NCBI GenBank assembly: GCA_003246295.1
Contig: QKAS01000043.1
Span: 1 to 64,000 of the forward strand
DNA: 64,000 nt
Direction of reading: 5' to 3'
Origin: Clostridia bacterium
GTDB taxonomy: Bacteria; Bacillota; Clostridia; Lachnospirales; Lachnospiraceae
Position 1 is the stretch's first letter. Each line of letters starts with the position of its first letter. Made by a program: the position numbers and the translations under genes. Shown in pieces: positions 24,998 through 35,048 of this stretch. The notes under the pieces were generated by a model, which was given only the letters and a program-made list of their open reading frames with translations, was not told the DNA's origin and searched no databases.

Positions 24998-26494
24998 ATG
25001 AGGGGAATCGATACGCAGGTCAGAAAAGTAAGAAGGCAGGTTTTTAAAGAAATTGCAAATCTTGCTTATCATTCTGACAACTTAATTGCAGATATGGAAG
25101 AACTTCCATATAAAATCGTGAATGCAGATAAAACAGATTACTGGGAAAATATTTACCGTGAACGTGCAGTATTCAGAGAACGAATGCGACTCGCCATGGG
25201 TATGTCACTACGGCCTGAAGACAAAGCCGTCCATTTGACACAGGGACTTGCTGAAAGTAATATTTCAGAACAGTATTATGAACCACCACTTATGCAGGTA
25301 ATTCCTTCTGCATGTAACGCATGCCCGATCAATCTTTATGAGGTTACGAATAAATGTATGGGATGTCTTGCACATCCATGCCGTGAAGTCTGCCCTAGAA
25401 ATGCAATCACCATGATCAATGGAAAATCTTATATTGATCAGGAAAAATGTATTAAGTGTGGAAAATGTAAGGCTGTTTGTCCGTATGATGCAATTACACA
25501 TCAGACAAGACCTTGTGCAGATGCCTGCGGTGTGAATGCAATCAAATCGGATGAACTGAACCGGGCAAAAATTGATAATGATATTTGTGTTTCATGTGGT
25601 CAATGTATGGTTGCATGCCCTTTTGGAGCAATTGCGGATAAATCGCAGATTTTCCAGCTCATCAAGGCAATGCAGTCAGGTAAAAAAATTATTGCGCAGG
25701 TAGCTCCAGCATTTGTGGGACAATTTGGCAGTGCAACTCCTGAAATGATTAAGGCCGCTTTACTGGAACTTGGATTTGAAAATGTATACGAGACTGCAAT
25801 TGGTGCAGATATGGGCGCACTGGCCGAAGCAGAACATTATGTTCACAAAGTTGTGACGGGTGAAACACCATTTTTATTGACATCTTGTTGCCCATCGTGG
25901 TCTGAAATGGCAAAAAAATTCTTTCCAGAAACAATTGATAATATATCAAACTCTTTGACACCTATGGTTGCAACAGCAAGAAAGATCAAAGAAGAACATC
26001 CAGATGCAGCAGTTGTTTTCGTAGGTCCATGTGCTTCAAAAAAATTGGAAGCGATGAGAAGAACAGTGAGATCGGATGTCGACTTTGTAATTACATTTGA
26101 AGAATTAACAGGGATGTTTGAAGCCAAGGCAATTCTGGTGGAAGAAATGAAAACGCCTGCAGAAATCAAGGATGCGACAGGTGCCGGAAGAGGCTATGGT
26201 GTTGCTGGTGGTGTGGCAAGTGCGATTGAATCTTGCATTAAAGAGTATTATCCTGATGTTGAAGTGAATATTGAACATGCAGAAAGCCTGAGTGAGTGTA
26301 AGAAAATACTTATGCTTGCGAAAGCTGGTAAAAAGAATGGATGCCTCATTGAGGGTATGGCGTGCCCCGGAGGCTGTATTGCAGGTGCCGGAACAAATAT
26401 TGATATTTCAAAGGCGGCAAAACACGTCAACAACTTTAAAGAAGCGGCATCAGAGCGGATTCCCAAAATGAGTTTAAAAGGAGAAATGGAATGA
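24998..26494 (+). CDS. Monomeric [FeFe]-hydrogenase, group B-like
   Basis: This 498-residue [FeFe]-hydrogenase has an N-terminal helical region (~1-95) and a cysteine-rich ferredoxin domain (~100-215) with [30 protein letters not shown] and [12 protein letters not shown] patterns for multiple [4Fe-4S] clusters. The H-cluster domain follows, with L1 LTSCCPSW, L2 GPCASKKLE and L3 [14 protein letters not shown]. In the best-studied group A enzymes L2 begins MPC; here it is GPC, which with the L3 sequence suggests the less-studied group B. It would interconvert protons and H2 with ferredoxin. The start at 24998 follows GGAGGAG (24987-24993). gltX overlaps its stop codon. Confidence 0.9.
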   Translation: MRGIDTQVRKVRRQVFKEIANLAYHSDNLIADMEELPYKIVNADKTDYWENIYRERAVFRERMRLAMGMSLRPEDKAVHLTQGLAESNISEQYYEPPLMQVIPSACNACPINLYEVTNKCMGCLAHPCREVCPRNAITMINGKSYIDQEKCIKCGKCKAVCPYDAITHQTRPCADACGVNAIKSDELNRAKIDNDICVSCGQCMVACPFGAIADKSQIFQLIKAMQSGKKIIAQVAPAFVGQFGSATPEMIKAALLELGFENVYETAIGADMGALAEAEHYVHKVVTGETPFLLTSCCPSWSEMAKKFFPETIDNISNSLTPMVATARKIKEEHPDAAVVFVGPCASKKLEAMRRTVRSDVDFVITFEELTGMFEAKAILVEEMKTPAEIKDATGAGRGYGVAGGVASAIESCIKEYYPDVEVNIEHAESLSECKKILMLAKAGKKNGCLIEGMACPGGCIAGAGTNIDISKAAKHVNNFKEAASERIPKMSLKGEME

Positions 26495-27945
26495 ATAAAG
26501 TTAGAACCCGATTTGCACCAAGTCCTACTGGACGTATGCATGTAGGGAATTTAAGAACAGCATTATATGCTTATTTAATTGCGAAACATGAAGGTGGGGA
26601 TTTTATTATCCGCATTGAAGACACCGATCAGGAAAGATTTGTAGAAGGTGCTGTTGAAATCATTTATAGAACACTCAAAAAAACAGGTCTGGTTCATGAT
26701 GAAGGTCCCGATCTTGACAAAGGGGTAGGTCCTTATGTTCAAAGTGAACGTCAGGCACAGGGAATCTATCTTGAATATGCAAAAAAATTGGTTGAAAAAG
26801 GAGAAGCATATTACTGCTTTTGTGATAAAGACCGTCTCGCAACATTAAACAGAGTCGTAGCAGGAAAAGAAATTAATGTATATGACAAACATTGTCTTAG
26901 CCTAAAAAAAGAAGAAGTAGAAGAAAAACTTGCGTCAGGGATTCCTTATGTTATCAGACAGAACAATCCAACAGAAGGAACTACAACGTTTCAGGATGAA
27001 ATCTATGGAGATATTACAGTAGACAATTCAGAACTTGATGATATGATTCTGATGAAGTCAGATGGATATCCAACATATAATTTTGCGAATGTGGTAGATG
27101 ATCACTTGATGGGAATTACACATGTTGTCAGAGGAAATGAATATCTTTCATCTTCCCCAAAATATAATAGATTATATGAAGCCTTTGGATGGGAAGTGCC
27201 TGTTTATATTCACTGTCCATTGATTACGGATGAAGAACATCACAAGCTTTCAAAACGATGCGGACATTCTTCTTATGAAGATCTTGTAGAACAGGGATTT
27301 TTAACAGAGGCTATCGTAAACTATGTAGCATTATTAGGTTGGAGTCCAGATTCAAATGATGAGATATTCACACTTGAAGAATTGATACAACGATTTGATT
27401 ATACGCATATGTCAAAATCACCGGCTGTATTTGACTATACAAAGTTAAAATGGATGAATAGTGAATATATTAAAAAAATGGATTTTGATTCATTTTATGG
27501 TATGGCAGAACCATTCTTAAAACAGGCAATAAAAAAAGATTTAAATCTGAAAAAAATTGCTGAAATGGTAAAGACCAGAATTGAAGTGTTCCCAGACATC
27601 CCGGCACTCATCGATTTTTTTGAAACATTGCCTGAATATGATTCCGCAATGTATGCACATAAGAAGATGAAAACAGACGAGCAAACTTCCCTGAGTGTAT
27701 TAAAAGAAGTACTTCCTGTGCTAGAAGGAATAGAGGATTACAGCAATGATTCTCTGTATCAGACACTGATGCAGTTTATTACAGACAAAGGTTATAAAAA
27801 TGGTTATGTGATGTGGCCAATTCGTACAGCAGTTTCCGGTAAACAAATGACACCAGCCGGAGCAACTGAAATTATGGAAATCCTTGGCAAGGAAGAATCC
27901 TTATCAAGAATTAAAAAAGGTATTGTTCAACTTGAACAACAATGA
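26491..27945 (+). CDS. gltX: Glutamyl-tRNA synthetase
   Basis: This 484-residue class I aminoacyl-tRNA synthetase charges tRNA-Glu. The HIGH-type motif is in [20 protein letters not shown] at the N-terminus and the KMSKS-type motif is HHKLSKRCG near residue 250. [10 protein letters not shown] and [21 protein letters not shown] are also family signatures. Its ATG overlaps the hydrogenase stop (ATGA), and the helicase gene downstream starts inside its 3' end, so three unrelated-looking functions share one transcript. Confidence 0.96.
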   Translation: MNKVRTRFAPSPTGRMHVGNLRTALYAYLIAKHEGGDFIIRIEDTDQERFVEGAVEIIYRTLKKTGLVHDEGPDLDKGVGPYVQSERQAQGIYLEYAKKLVEKGEAYYCFCDKDRLATLNRVVAGKEINVYDKHCLSLKKEEVEEKLASGIPYVIRQNNPTEGTTTFQDEIYGDITVDNSELDDMILMKSDGYPTYNFANVVDDHLMGITHVVRGNEYLSSSPKYNRLYEAFGWEVPVYIHCPLITDEEHHKLSKRCGHSSYEDLVEQGFLTEAIVNYVALLGWSPDSNDEIFTLEELIQRFDYTHMSKSPAVFDYTKLKWMNSEYIKKMDFDSFYGMAEPFLKQAIKKDLNLKKIAEMVKTRIEVFPDIPALIDFFETLPEYDSAMYAHKKMKTDEQTSLSVLKEVLPVLEGIEDYSNDSLYQTLMQFITDKGYKNGYVMWPIRTAVSGKQMTPAGATEIMEILGKEESLSRIKKGIVQLEQQ

Positions 27946-29839
27946 TAATAGCTCGATTCTGAGTGATACTCAAAAAAGAGCAGTGATCCATGGATCTGGT
28001 CCGGCACGTGTAATCGCCGGGCCGGGCTCTGGAAAGACGACAGTCATAATAAACCGAATCCTTTATCTGATCACACATCACAGTATTTTACCGGAACATA
28101 TCTTGGTTATTACTTTCACAAAATCGGCGGCATTTGAGATGAAAGAGCGTTTTCGAAAGTGCAGTCAGAATCGTTATGACAGGGTGACATTTGGAACCTT
28201 TCATGCCATCTTTTTTCAAATCTTAAAACAATCCTTTCACTATCAACATCAAGACATTCTCACTTATTACGAAAAACAGGAAATACTATCTGAAATACTT
28301 TCTAAATTGAAAGATCAAACTGAAACAAATACAGAATCTGATATAGAAATGCAGGCAGATGAAATAAATGAACTTCTATCGCAAATCTCGACCTATCATA
28401 ACAAAGCTGGAATGCCAGCATCTCATAATAATCCTCCATATAATACTTATTTTAAATCAATATTGAATGAATACGAAAAATCAAAAAAACGTTTAAAGAA
28501 AATTGATCTGGATGACATGATTCTTCTTTGCTTTGAGCTTTTAAATAAAGATGAGAAACAACTTGTATATTGGAGAGAGCGATTTCAATACATCCTTGTT
28601 GATGAGTTTCAAGATATTAATAGAATGCAATATAGAATGGTTGAATTATTAGCATTACCCCAGAACAATCTTTTTGTTGTGGGAGATGATGATCAGGCAA
28701 TTTATGCATTCCGAGGTTCTGATCCGAAAATTTTATTGGATTTTGAACATAATTATCCAGGATCTGAAAATATTATTTTGTCAGATAATTACAGATCAGT
28801 AAGTGAAATCGTTATTACAGCATCTAACATTATTTCTGAAAATAAAGTTCGTATTTCAAAAAAAATAATTTCTAAAAATGAGCATCAAGGCAGGGTAATA
28901 AACTTCGGATTTAAAAACAAAGAAGAAGAGATTATGAATATTGTCAATCTGCTTAGAAGAATGTTGCAAAAACGTTCTCCATCAGAAATTGTGATTTTAT
29001 CAAGAACAGCAGCTTCTTTTGAATATTTAACGGATCAATTAAGTATAGCGAATATTCCATTTAAATTACGTGATAAAGTGACGGATTTTTATAGTCATCC
29101 CATTGTACTTGTCATACTTGCTTATATAAGATTTTCCATGACAGGCCAAAGAAAGTATTTTTTGAAAATCATGAATAAACCACTTCGGTATATCAAGCGT
29201 TTTGGACTTGATGAAGAAATGATTGACTGCACACAACTTTTAAAGAATACTACATATAGTAAGATGGTAACAGAACATATTATAAAACTGGATTATGATA
29301 TTAAAATGATTCGTGAGATGAGTCCATATGCTGCAGTTCACTATATCAGGAAAGGAATTGGTTATGATGCTTTTTTGCATCACGAAGAACACTTGAATGA
29401 AAAAAATAGCAGTGGTTGGAGAGAGATTCTGGATGAATTGCAGAAAAGAGCAGCTTTATTTCAGACACAATGTGAATGGATAAAACATATAGAAACATAT
29501 CAGAATCAACTTAAGCATAACAAAGTTAACGAGCAAAGGGGTCAATATTGTCGCGAACAGAAAACAAGAGAAGAAAAAGATGCAATTATGCTTTTGACCT
29601 ATCATGGCTCAAAGGGTCTGGAGTGGCCCTGTGTAATTATGCCATTTTTAAATGAGGGAAATACTCCCCATAGTAAAGCAATGCAACAAGATGAAATTGA
29701 AGAAGAAAGAAGGATGTTTTATGTTGCGGTGACGAGAGCGAAAACAGAATTATATCTGTTTTGGTCTTTATCAAATCATGGAAATCCAATTTACCCTTCA
29801 AGATATTTGAATAAAATTATAGAAAAAAAGAACGAGTAA
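27932..29839 (+). CDS. UvrD/Rep-family superfamily 1 DNA helicase
   Basis: This ~635-residue ATP-dependent 3'-5' DNA helicase of the UvrD/PcrA/Rep family has Q-motif-like LSDTQKRAV, Walker [10 protein letters not shown], Ia VITFTKSAA, motif [10 protein letters not shown], motif [18 protein letters not shown], motif IV LSDNYRS, motif [13 protein letters not shown] and motif [22 protein letters not shown]. It is shorter than PcrA (about 720+ residues), mainly lacking the basic C-terminal tail. No ATG is available: a TTG at 27932, 11 bases after AAAGG, is my choice, with TTG 27923 or 27884 possible. It overlaps the end of gltX and ends at a strong terminator. Confidence 0.88.
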   Translation: MNNNDNSSILSDTQKRAVIHGSGPARVIAGPGSGKTTVIINRILYLITHHSILPEHILVITFTKSAAFEMKERFRKCSQNRYDRVTFGTFHAIFFQILKQSFHYQHQDILTYYEKQEILSEILSKLKDQTETNTESDIEMQADEINELLSQISTYHNKAGMPASHNNPPYNTYFKSILNEYEKSKKRLKKIDLDDMILLCFELLNKDEKQLVYWRERFQYILVDEFQDINRMQYRMVELLALPQNNLFVVGDDDQAIYAFRGSDPKILLDFEHNYPGSENIILSDNYRSVSEIVITASNIISENKVRISKKIISKNEHQGRVINFGFKNKEEEIMNIVNLLRRMLQKRSPSEIVILSRTAASFEYLTDQLSIANIPFKLRDKVTDFYSHPIVLVILAYIRFSMTGQRKYFLKIMNKPLRYIKRFGLDEEMIDCTQLLKNTTYSKMVTEHIIKLDYDIKMIREMSPYAAVHYIRKGIGYDAFLHHEEHLNEKNSSGWREILDELQKRAALFQTQCEWIKHIETYQNQLKHNKVNEQRGQYCREQKTREEKDAIMLLTYHGSKGLEWPCVIMPFLNEGNTPHSKAMQQDEIEEERRMFYVAVTRAKTELYLFWSLSNHGNPIYPSRYLNKIIEKKNE

Positions 29840-29857
29840 TTAACTCGTTCTTTTTTG
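29827..29857 (+). terminator. Terminator after the helicase gene
   Basis: AAAGAACGAGT (29827-29837) pairs with ACTCGTTCTTT (from 29842), followed by a T-run to 29856. The stop codon of the helicase gene lies in the loop region. Confidence 0.85.
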
Positions 29858-29893
29858 AGAAAATCATACGGATGAAAGCGATTAGAAATAATA

Positions 29894-30223
29894 TTAATCT
29901 TCATCAACAATTTCATCATGTTCTGATTCATCAAGAAATTCATTATAAGCGGCTGCAACTTTATCGTATTCATCATCATCTTCGATATATTCGATAACAG
30001 GTTCTGCATCAGGATCTTTTTCATCCTCAAAATATCTGTAAATCCAGACATTGCCTTCTTCATTATCTCCATTTTCATCTAATGGAAGAAGTACGATATA
30101 ATCTTTTTCATCAACTGTAAGAATTACGATTACAGCGCATGTGACAGGTCCATCTTCAAGATCAAGAGTGACGGTCATTTCCTCGTCATCAAAACCCATT
30201 TCATCATCAAATTCGTTTGTCAT
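29894..30223 (-). CDS. DUF1292 protein
   Basis: This 109-residue, strongly acidic protein matches DUF1292, a small Firmicute family of unknown function. The core is MTVTLDLEDGPVTCAVIVIL, DEKDYIVLLPL and VWIYRYFED, flanked by Asp/Glu-rich tails. It has no signal peptide or membrane segment and is presumably cytoplasmic. AAAGGGGA precedes the start on the reverse strand. It has its own promoter and is transcribed away from the GlgX-like gene. In many Clostridia DUF1292 genes lie near ruvX-type genes, but that context is absent here. Confidence 0.85.
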   Translation of the reverse strand: MTNEFDDEMGFDDEEMTVTLDLEDGPVTCAVIVILTVDEKDYIVLLPLDENGDNEEGNVWIYRYFEDEKDPDAEPVIEYIEDDDEYDKVAAAYNEFLDESEHDEIVDED

Positions 30224-30264
30224 AGTTTCCCCTTTCCTAAATGGAATCTTATTGGTATAGAACT

Positions 30265-30293
30265 ATATTACCGAATTGTGCTCTGAAAAACAA
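30265..30293 (-). promoter_or_regulatory. Promoter of the DUF1292 gene
   Basis: On the reverse strand TTGTTT (30293-30288) and TAATAT (30270-30265) are 17 bases apart, ~45 bases upstream of the start codon. Confidence 0.6.
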
Positions 30294-30316
30294 GGGATAA
30301 ATGTGAAAAGATATAT

Positions 30317-30344
30317 TTCACAACCTATCTATTTATGTTATGAT
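30317..30344 (+). promoter_or_regulatory. Candidate promoter of the GlgX-like gene
   Basis: TTCACA (30317-30322) and TATGAT (30339-30344) are 16 bases apart, about 38 bases upstream of the start codon. Moderate match only. Confidence 0.4.
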
Positions 30345-30381
30345 TACTATATTCGAGTTATTGTATTGGAAAGGAAAGAGC

Positions 30382-32298
30382 ATGGAAAACAGATGGCATG
30401 TTGAAAAAGGAATTCCATATCCGCTTGGTGTATCTGAAACAGAAAATGGTTTTAATTTTTCCATGGTATGCAATCCAGTCCTGGATTGCTGTCTTATTTT
30501 GTATCCAAAATCAGGTGATTGTGAAATTTCAATCGATTTGATGAATGGATATAGAACAGGATCAGTTTTTTCAGTTCATATCATTGGACTAGATCCAGAA
30601 GCGTTTGAATATAATTATCTGGTTGATGGTATAATTTATCCCGATCCTTATGGAAAAAAATTCAAAGGAATGGAACAGTATGGTCAACTGACGAATGAAA
30701 TCAGAACACTGATATTAAAAGATAAGGATTATGGAATAAAAGAGCTTTCTTCTTACATTCCATATGAAGAAAGTATTTTTTACTTGTTACATCCTAGAGG
30801 ATTTACAAAACATAGTTCGTCTCATGTAAAGTCAAAAGGCACATTTTATGGAATTAGTGAAAAAATTCAATATTTAAAAGAACTTGGAATAACTTCAGTT
30901 GTTTTAATGCCTGCATATGAGTTTGAAGAAACTGAACGTAAACATATGATGGAAACACCAGTCTATTTGAAGGAAAGTCCAAATCTAAAGAGCATGATTC
31001 AGGAAACAAGAATTAACTATTGGGGTTATAAAAAGGGTTATTATTTTGCGCCAAAATCTTCCTATGCATATGATGAAGAAAATGCTGAACTTGAATTTTC
31101 AAATATGGTATCTGCGCTACATGCTGAAAAGATTGAAGTGATTATGCAATTTTATTTTCCAAAAGACACCAAGTATAATTTTATTATAGATGTATTAAGA
31201 ACCTGGATTACAATCTATAAGATTGATGGATTTATGGTTTTTGGAGAAAAAATTCCATATGAATTGTTAATACAGGAACCCCTTCTTAAAAGGACAAAAC
31301 TGATATTTAATGAACTTCCGGATACAATTGAGAAGCCAACAAAACTAATAGATCGTAATCTTTGCGTTATAAAAGATGATTATATGTATACTGCCAGAAA
31401 ACTTCTTAAAGGGGATGAAGATATAATCCCGGGATTTTTAGAACTTTTCAGGAAAAATCCGTCAGAATATGCGAGAGTTAAGAATATAACAAACTATTAT
31501 GGATTTACTCTTTATGATCTTGTGAGTTATGATCAAAAGCACAATGATGAAAATGGAGAGGACAATCGTGATGGTAATTCATATAATTACAGTTGGAATT
31601 GCGGTTTTGAAGGTTCCACCAGGAAGCAGACTGTAAATAAACTTCGCGTCAGACAAATGAAAAATGCCATGATGATGGTTCTGCTTGCACAGGGAACGCC
31701 AATGATTGTAAGTGGAGATGAATTTGCTAATTCACAGAATGGAAATAATAACCCTTATTGCCAGGATAACAGCACTACCTGGCTGAATTGGGATGATATT
31801 AAAAAAAATAAAGAACTTCTTGAATTTACGAAAAGTCTAATATCACTTAGAAAGTCACATCCAATTTTACGTAGACCACAGGAATTTAGAATCATGGATA
31901 CCTTGTCATGTGGATATCCGGATCTTTCCTTTCATGGAGAGGAAGTATGGCAACCTGAACTGGAAACACATAGCAGACAGATCGCGATGATGTTTTGCGG
32001 ATATTATGCGGGTACAAACAGAGAGCATGATGAGTTTTTTTATCTTGCGATTAATATGCATTGGATTTCACATAGCTTTGCACTCCCCAGATTACCAGAT
32101 GGTGATGAGTGGATGCTGCTTTTAAGCACAGATAAAGAAGAAATGATTGAAGAAACAAAAAAAGAGTTGAAAGAAGAACAAAATCTCATTCGGGTAAACG
32201 CCAGAAGTATCCATTTGTATTGCAGTAGTAAAAGACAACACACAAAGAGAACAAATAAGGGTATAAAAACAAAAATAGTAACAGATAGCAATAAATAA
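30382..32298 (+). CDS. GlgX/isoamylase-like GH13 protein with lost catalytic residues (pseudoenzyme)
   Basis: This 638-residue protein has the GlgX/isoamylase layout: an N-terminal CBM48-like domain (~1-110), a GH13 barrel and a C-terminal beta domain. The segment FTLYDLVSYDQKHN then GEDNRDG and YSWNCGFEG is nearly identical to true debranching enzymes. Yet all four GH13 active-site regions are altered. Region I (usually DVVYNH) reads MQFYFPKD; region II (GFRFD) reads IDGFMVFGE, losing the Arg and nucleophile Asp. Region III (AEPWD) reads FNELPD, and region IV (AHDGFTL) reads NYYGFTL, losing the transition-state Asp. The reading frame is intact, so I infer a conserved non-catalytic glycogen-binding or regulatory role. 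The start at 30382 follows AAGGAAAG. Confidence 0.82.
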   Translation: MENRWHVEKGIPYPLGVSETENGFNFSMVCNPVLDCCLILYPKSGDCEISIDLMNGYRTGSVFSVHIIGLDPEAFEYNYLVDGIIYPDPYGKKFKGMEQYGQLTNEIRTLILKDKDYGIKELSSYIPYEESIFYLLHPRGFTKHSSSHVKSKGTFYGISEKIQYLKELGITSVVLMPAYEFEETERKHMMETPVYLKESPNLKSMIQETRINYWGYKKGYYFAPKSSYAYDEENAELEFSNMVSALHAEKIEVIMQFYFPKDTKYNFIIDVLRTWITIYKIDGFMVFGEKIPYELLIQEPLLKRTKLIFNELPDTIEKPTKLIDRNLCVIKDDYMYTARKLLKGDEDIIPGFLELFRKNPSEYARVKNITNYYGFTLYDLVSYDQKHNDENGEDNRDGNSYNYSWNCGFEGSTRKQTVNKLRVRQMKNAMMMVLLAQGTPMIVSGDEFANSQNGNNNPYCQDNSTTWLNWDDIKKNKELLEFTKSLISLRKSHPILRRPQEFRIMDTLSCGYPDLSFHGEEVWQPELETHSRQIAMMFCGYYAGTNREHDEFFYLAINMHWISHSFALPRLPDGDEWMLLLSTDKEEMIEETKKELKEEQNLIRVNARSIHLYCSSKRQHTKRTNKGIKTKIVTDSNK

Positions 32299-32303
32299 TA
32301 TGA

Positions 32304-32867
32304 ATGAAAGAAGTAACAGTGAAAATGATAAAGGCTTGGAAACATTTTATTACAATTACACATCATAGACTATTTGTATTGAAAGGATGCTTTGCAGTTG
32401 GTCTTATTAGACAAGGACTCATGCATGATCTATCTAAGTATTCGTTCACAGAATTTATTGTAGGAGCGAAGTATTATCAGGGGGATCGAAGTCCTAATAA
32501 TGCAGAACGTGAGGCAATTGGATATTCTAGCGCATGGCTGCATCATAAAGGAAGGAATAAGCATCATTTTGAGTACTGGATTGATTACAGTACTAGATCA
32601 GCAGCAATGGTTCCTGTACCTATTCCAAGACGATATGTAGTTGAGATGTTTATGGACCGGATTGCCGCATCGAAAATCTACAAAAAAGAGCTTTATACAG
32701 ATATGGATCCTTATTTATATTATCAGGGGGGAAAAGATTTCATACCCATACATGATGAAACAAGAGCTTTGTTAGAAGAAATGCTTGAAATGCTTTCCGA
32801 AAAGGGAGAAAAGGAAACATTCAGATATATTAAGGAACACATCCTGGGAGGAGACAAAAAGAAATGA
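32304..32867 (+). CDS. DUF5662 family protein
   Basis: This 187-residue protein matches DUF5662, found in Firmicutes and sometimes mis-named catalase in databases. Conserved His/Asp motifs are visible: MIKAWKHFITITHHR, GLMHDLSKYS and WLHHKGRNKHHFEYW. They resemble an HD-domain-like metal site, suggesting a phosphohydrolase, but no activity is established to my knowledge. The start may be ATG 32304 or the in-frame ATG 32325; neither has a strong ribosome site. It begins five bases after the GlgX-like gene and its stop overlaps the trpS start (ATGA). Confidence 0.82.
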   Translation: MKEVTVKMIKAWKHFITITHHRLFVLKGCFAVGLIRQGLMHDLSKYSFTEFIVGAKYYQGDRSPNNAEREAIGYSSAWLHHKGRNKHHFEYWIDYSTRSAAMVPVPIPRRYVVEMFMDRIAASKIYKKELYTDMDPYLYYQGGKDFIPIHDETRALLEEMLEMLSEKGEKETFRYIKEHILGGDKKK

Positions 32868-33868
32868 TAGACAATAAAAAAGTTTTATTCAGTGGAATGC
32901 AGGCAACAGGAGAACTGACGCTTGGTAATTATCTTGGTGCTTTGAAAAATTGGGTCACATTATGCGATGAGTATGAGTGCTTTTATTCTGTTGTTGATAT
33001 GCATTCAATTACAGTCAGACAAGATCCGGCAGAGTTGAGAAAAAGAGCAAGAAATTTGCTTACATTATATATTGCGGCAGGGCTTGATCCAGAAAAAAAT
33101 TGTCTTTACTATCAGTCGCATGTTTCTGCACATGCTGAGCTTGCATGGATTTTAAATTGCTACGCTTACATGGGCGAACTAAATAGAATGACACAATTCA
33201 AAGATAAGGCAGCAAAACATACGGAAAATATCAATACAGGTTTATATACATATCCGGTACTTATGGCAGCAGATATTTTACTTTATCAGGCAGACGTAGT
33301 ACCTGTTGGAAAAGATCAGATGCAGCATCTTGAACTTTGCAGAGATGTAGCGCAGCGATTTAATGGGATTTATGGCGATGTCTTTACTATCCCGGAAGGA
33401 TATCTGGGAAAAGTCGGAGCAAAGATTATGAGTTTGCAAGATCCGGAGCGTAAAATGTCTAAGTCCGATGAAAATGCAAATGCAAGCATTTATCTGATGG
33501 ATGATCCAGATACGATTATGAGAAAATGTAAGAGAGCTGTAACAGATTCTCTTGGATGTGTTTCATATGGGGAAGAACAACCAGGAATTAGAAATCTTCT
33601 TGACATCTATTGTGCATGCAATGGAAAATCAACAGAAGAAGCGGTAAAAGAATTTGATGGTAAAGGCTATGGAGAATTTAAAATGGCAGTTGGAGAATCT
33701 GTTGTAACTGTTCTTAAACCAATTCAGGAACGTTTTACACAACTTTCAACAGACAAAGCGTACATTGATCAAATCATAAAAAATAATGCTGAGAAAGCTA
33801 ATTATTATGCACAGAAAACGCTTAGAAAAGTACAGAAAAAAGTTGGTTTTCCAGAAAGAATCAGATAA
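32864..33868 (+). CDS. trpS: Tryptophanyl-tRNA synthetase
   Basis: This 334-residue class I synthetase charges tRNA-Trp. The HIGH-like motif is in GMQATGELTLGNYLGALKNW at the N-terminus, the tryptophan/dimer region is YPVLMAADILLYQADVVPVG, and KMSKSDENANA carries the KMSKS loop near residue 204. The length is normal for bacterial TrpS. GGGAGGAG precedes the ATG, which overlaps the DUF5662 stop. No T-box leader is seen before this operon. A strong hairpin ends the transcript against the convergent polyamine operon. Confidence 0.96.
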   Translation: MIDNKKVLFSGMQATGELTLGNYLGALKNWVTLCDEYECFYSVVDMHSITVRQDPAELRKRARNLLTLYIAAGLDPEKNCLYYQSHVSAHAELAWILNCYAYMGELNRMTQFKDKAAKHTENINTGLYTYPVLMAADILLYQADVVPVGKDQMQHLELCRDVAQRFNGIYGDVFTIPEGYLGKVGAKIMSLQDPERKMSKSDENANASIYLMDDPDTIMRKCKRAVTDSLGCVSYGEEQPGIRNLLDIYCACNGKSTEEAVKEFDGKGYGEFKMAVGESVVTVLKPIQERFTQLSTDKAYIDQIIKNNAEKANYYAQKTLRKVQKKVGFPERIR

Positions 33869-33924
33869 GCTTCTTAAATCCTTAAAATAAGAAACATACA
33901 GTTTTACTCATATAATGAAAAGAA

Positions 33925-33957
33925 TCCCTGCCTTTGTTTAAGGCAGGGACTTTATTT
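33925..33957. terminator. Terminator between convergent trpS and potD
   Basis: TCCCTGCCTT (33925-33934) pairs perfectly with AAGGCAGGGA (33940-33949) around TGTTT. A T-rich tract follows on the forward strand (CTTTATTTT); an A-rich tract on the other side gives some bidirectional ability. Confidence 0.8.
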
Positions 33958-33989
33958 TGACTAGATATATTTTCGACAGATTATTCAGA

Positions 33990-35048
33990 CTATTCAGATT
34001 TTACTTCTTTCCAGAGCTGATTGTATAATTCGTCAGAATCTGTTCCAAGATATTCAAAGGTTTCAAGATTTTCATAATCTGAAAGGACTGGGAATGCGAT
34101 AGGAGAGTTCTTGATTTCCTGATCTTCAATTAAAGCCTGTGCAGCTTCATTTGGTGTTGAATAAGTGATATATTCAAAGTTCTTTAAAGCGATATCTTCG
34201 CGACACATAAAGTCAATAAATTTTTCAGCATTTTCTTTGTTTTTAGACCCTTTAGGAATGACCCATGAATCAATCCAGACATTGGTACCTTCTTTTGGTA
34301 TTACATATTCAAGATCGGGATTCTCACGCTGTGTAAATATGGCTTCACCAGAGTAAATGACACCAAGTGCAGCTTCGTTACCAATCATTTTATCTCTGAC
34401 CTGATCAATAACATAGGCCTGGATTATAGGTTTTTGTTCAATGAGAGATTTTTTTGCAACTTCAAGTTGTGCGGGATCAGTGGTGTTCATGGAGTAACCG
34501 TTTAATTTCAAAGCGACCATAAAAGAATCTCGGACACTATCCTGCATCAGAATACTATCTGAATACTGAGGGTCCCAAAGATCTGCCCAACTGTCAATTT
34601 CACTGTTTACCATGGTTTTGTTATAGAGAATACCAACGGTACCCCAGCAATATGGAACGGAGTATTTATTTTCCGGGTCAAAGCTTTTGGATTGTTCATA
34701 GTACTGTTCGCCGATATTATTTACTGCATTTGGAATTGCATCAAAATTAATTTCTTCCAGTAAGTCGTTGTCAATCATCTTTTGTATCATATAATCGGAG
34801 GGGCATACAACATCATAATCTGATGCACCTGCTTCAATTTTAGGATACATGATTTCGTTTGTTTCAAATTCGTCATAAATAACCTTAATTCCGGTTTCTT
34901 CTTCAAATTGTGTTAATACATCAGGGTCAATATATTCGCCCCAATTGTATACTACAACCTCTCCATTTTTTGCATCCTGACTATTTGCACATCCAAAAAG
35001 AAATAATGTACTACATGCAATAACAGCAGTTACGATTAATTTTTTCAT
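33990..35048 (-). CDS. potD: Spermidine/putrescine-binding lipoprotein
   Basis: This 352-residue substrate-binding lipoprotein has a signal peptide ending in the lipobox LFGC (Cys near residue 19), then a PotD-type binding domain. It has VYNWGEYIDPDVLTQFEEET near the mature N-terminus, DVVCPSDYMIQKM, SVPYCWGTVGILYNK and a late IDSWVIPKGSKNKENAEKFI. These are the family's polyamine-pocket segments (WxEY and the Asp/Trp cage). It is lipid-anchored outside the cell and delivers putrescine or spermidine to PotBC. It overlaps the end of potC by four bases and is the last gene of the operon. Confidence 0.94.
   Translation of the reverse strand: MKKLIVTAVIACSTLFLFGCANSQDAKNGEVVVYNWGEYIDPDVLTQFEEETGIKVIYDEFETNEIMYPKIEAGASDYDVVCPSDYMIQKMIDNDLLEEINFDAIPNAVNNIGEQYYEQSKSFDPENKYSVPYCWGTVGILYNKTMVNSEIDSWADLWDPQYSDSILMQDSVRDSFMVALKLNGYSMNTTDPAQLEVAKKSLIEQKPIIQAYVIDQVRDKMIGNEAALGVIYSGEAIFTQRENPDLEYVIPKEGTNVWIDSWVIPKGSKNKENAEKFIDFMCREDIALKNFEYITYSTPNEAAQALIEDQEIKNSPIAFPVLSDYENLETFEYLGTDSDELYNQLWKEVKSE

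Noticed and set aside
30382..32298. Sequencing frameshifts as the reason for missing GH13 catalytic residues
   Set aside because: The frame is continuous and flanking residues around each altered region align well, so substitutions rather than indels explain the loss.
32304..32867. Catalase annotation for the DUF5662 gene
   Set aside because: The protein has no haem or manganese catalase motif and is much too short for a haem catalase; the name is a known database carry-over.
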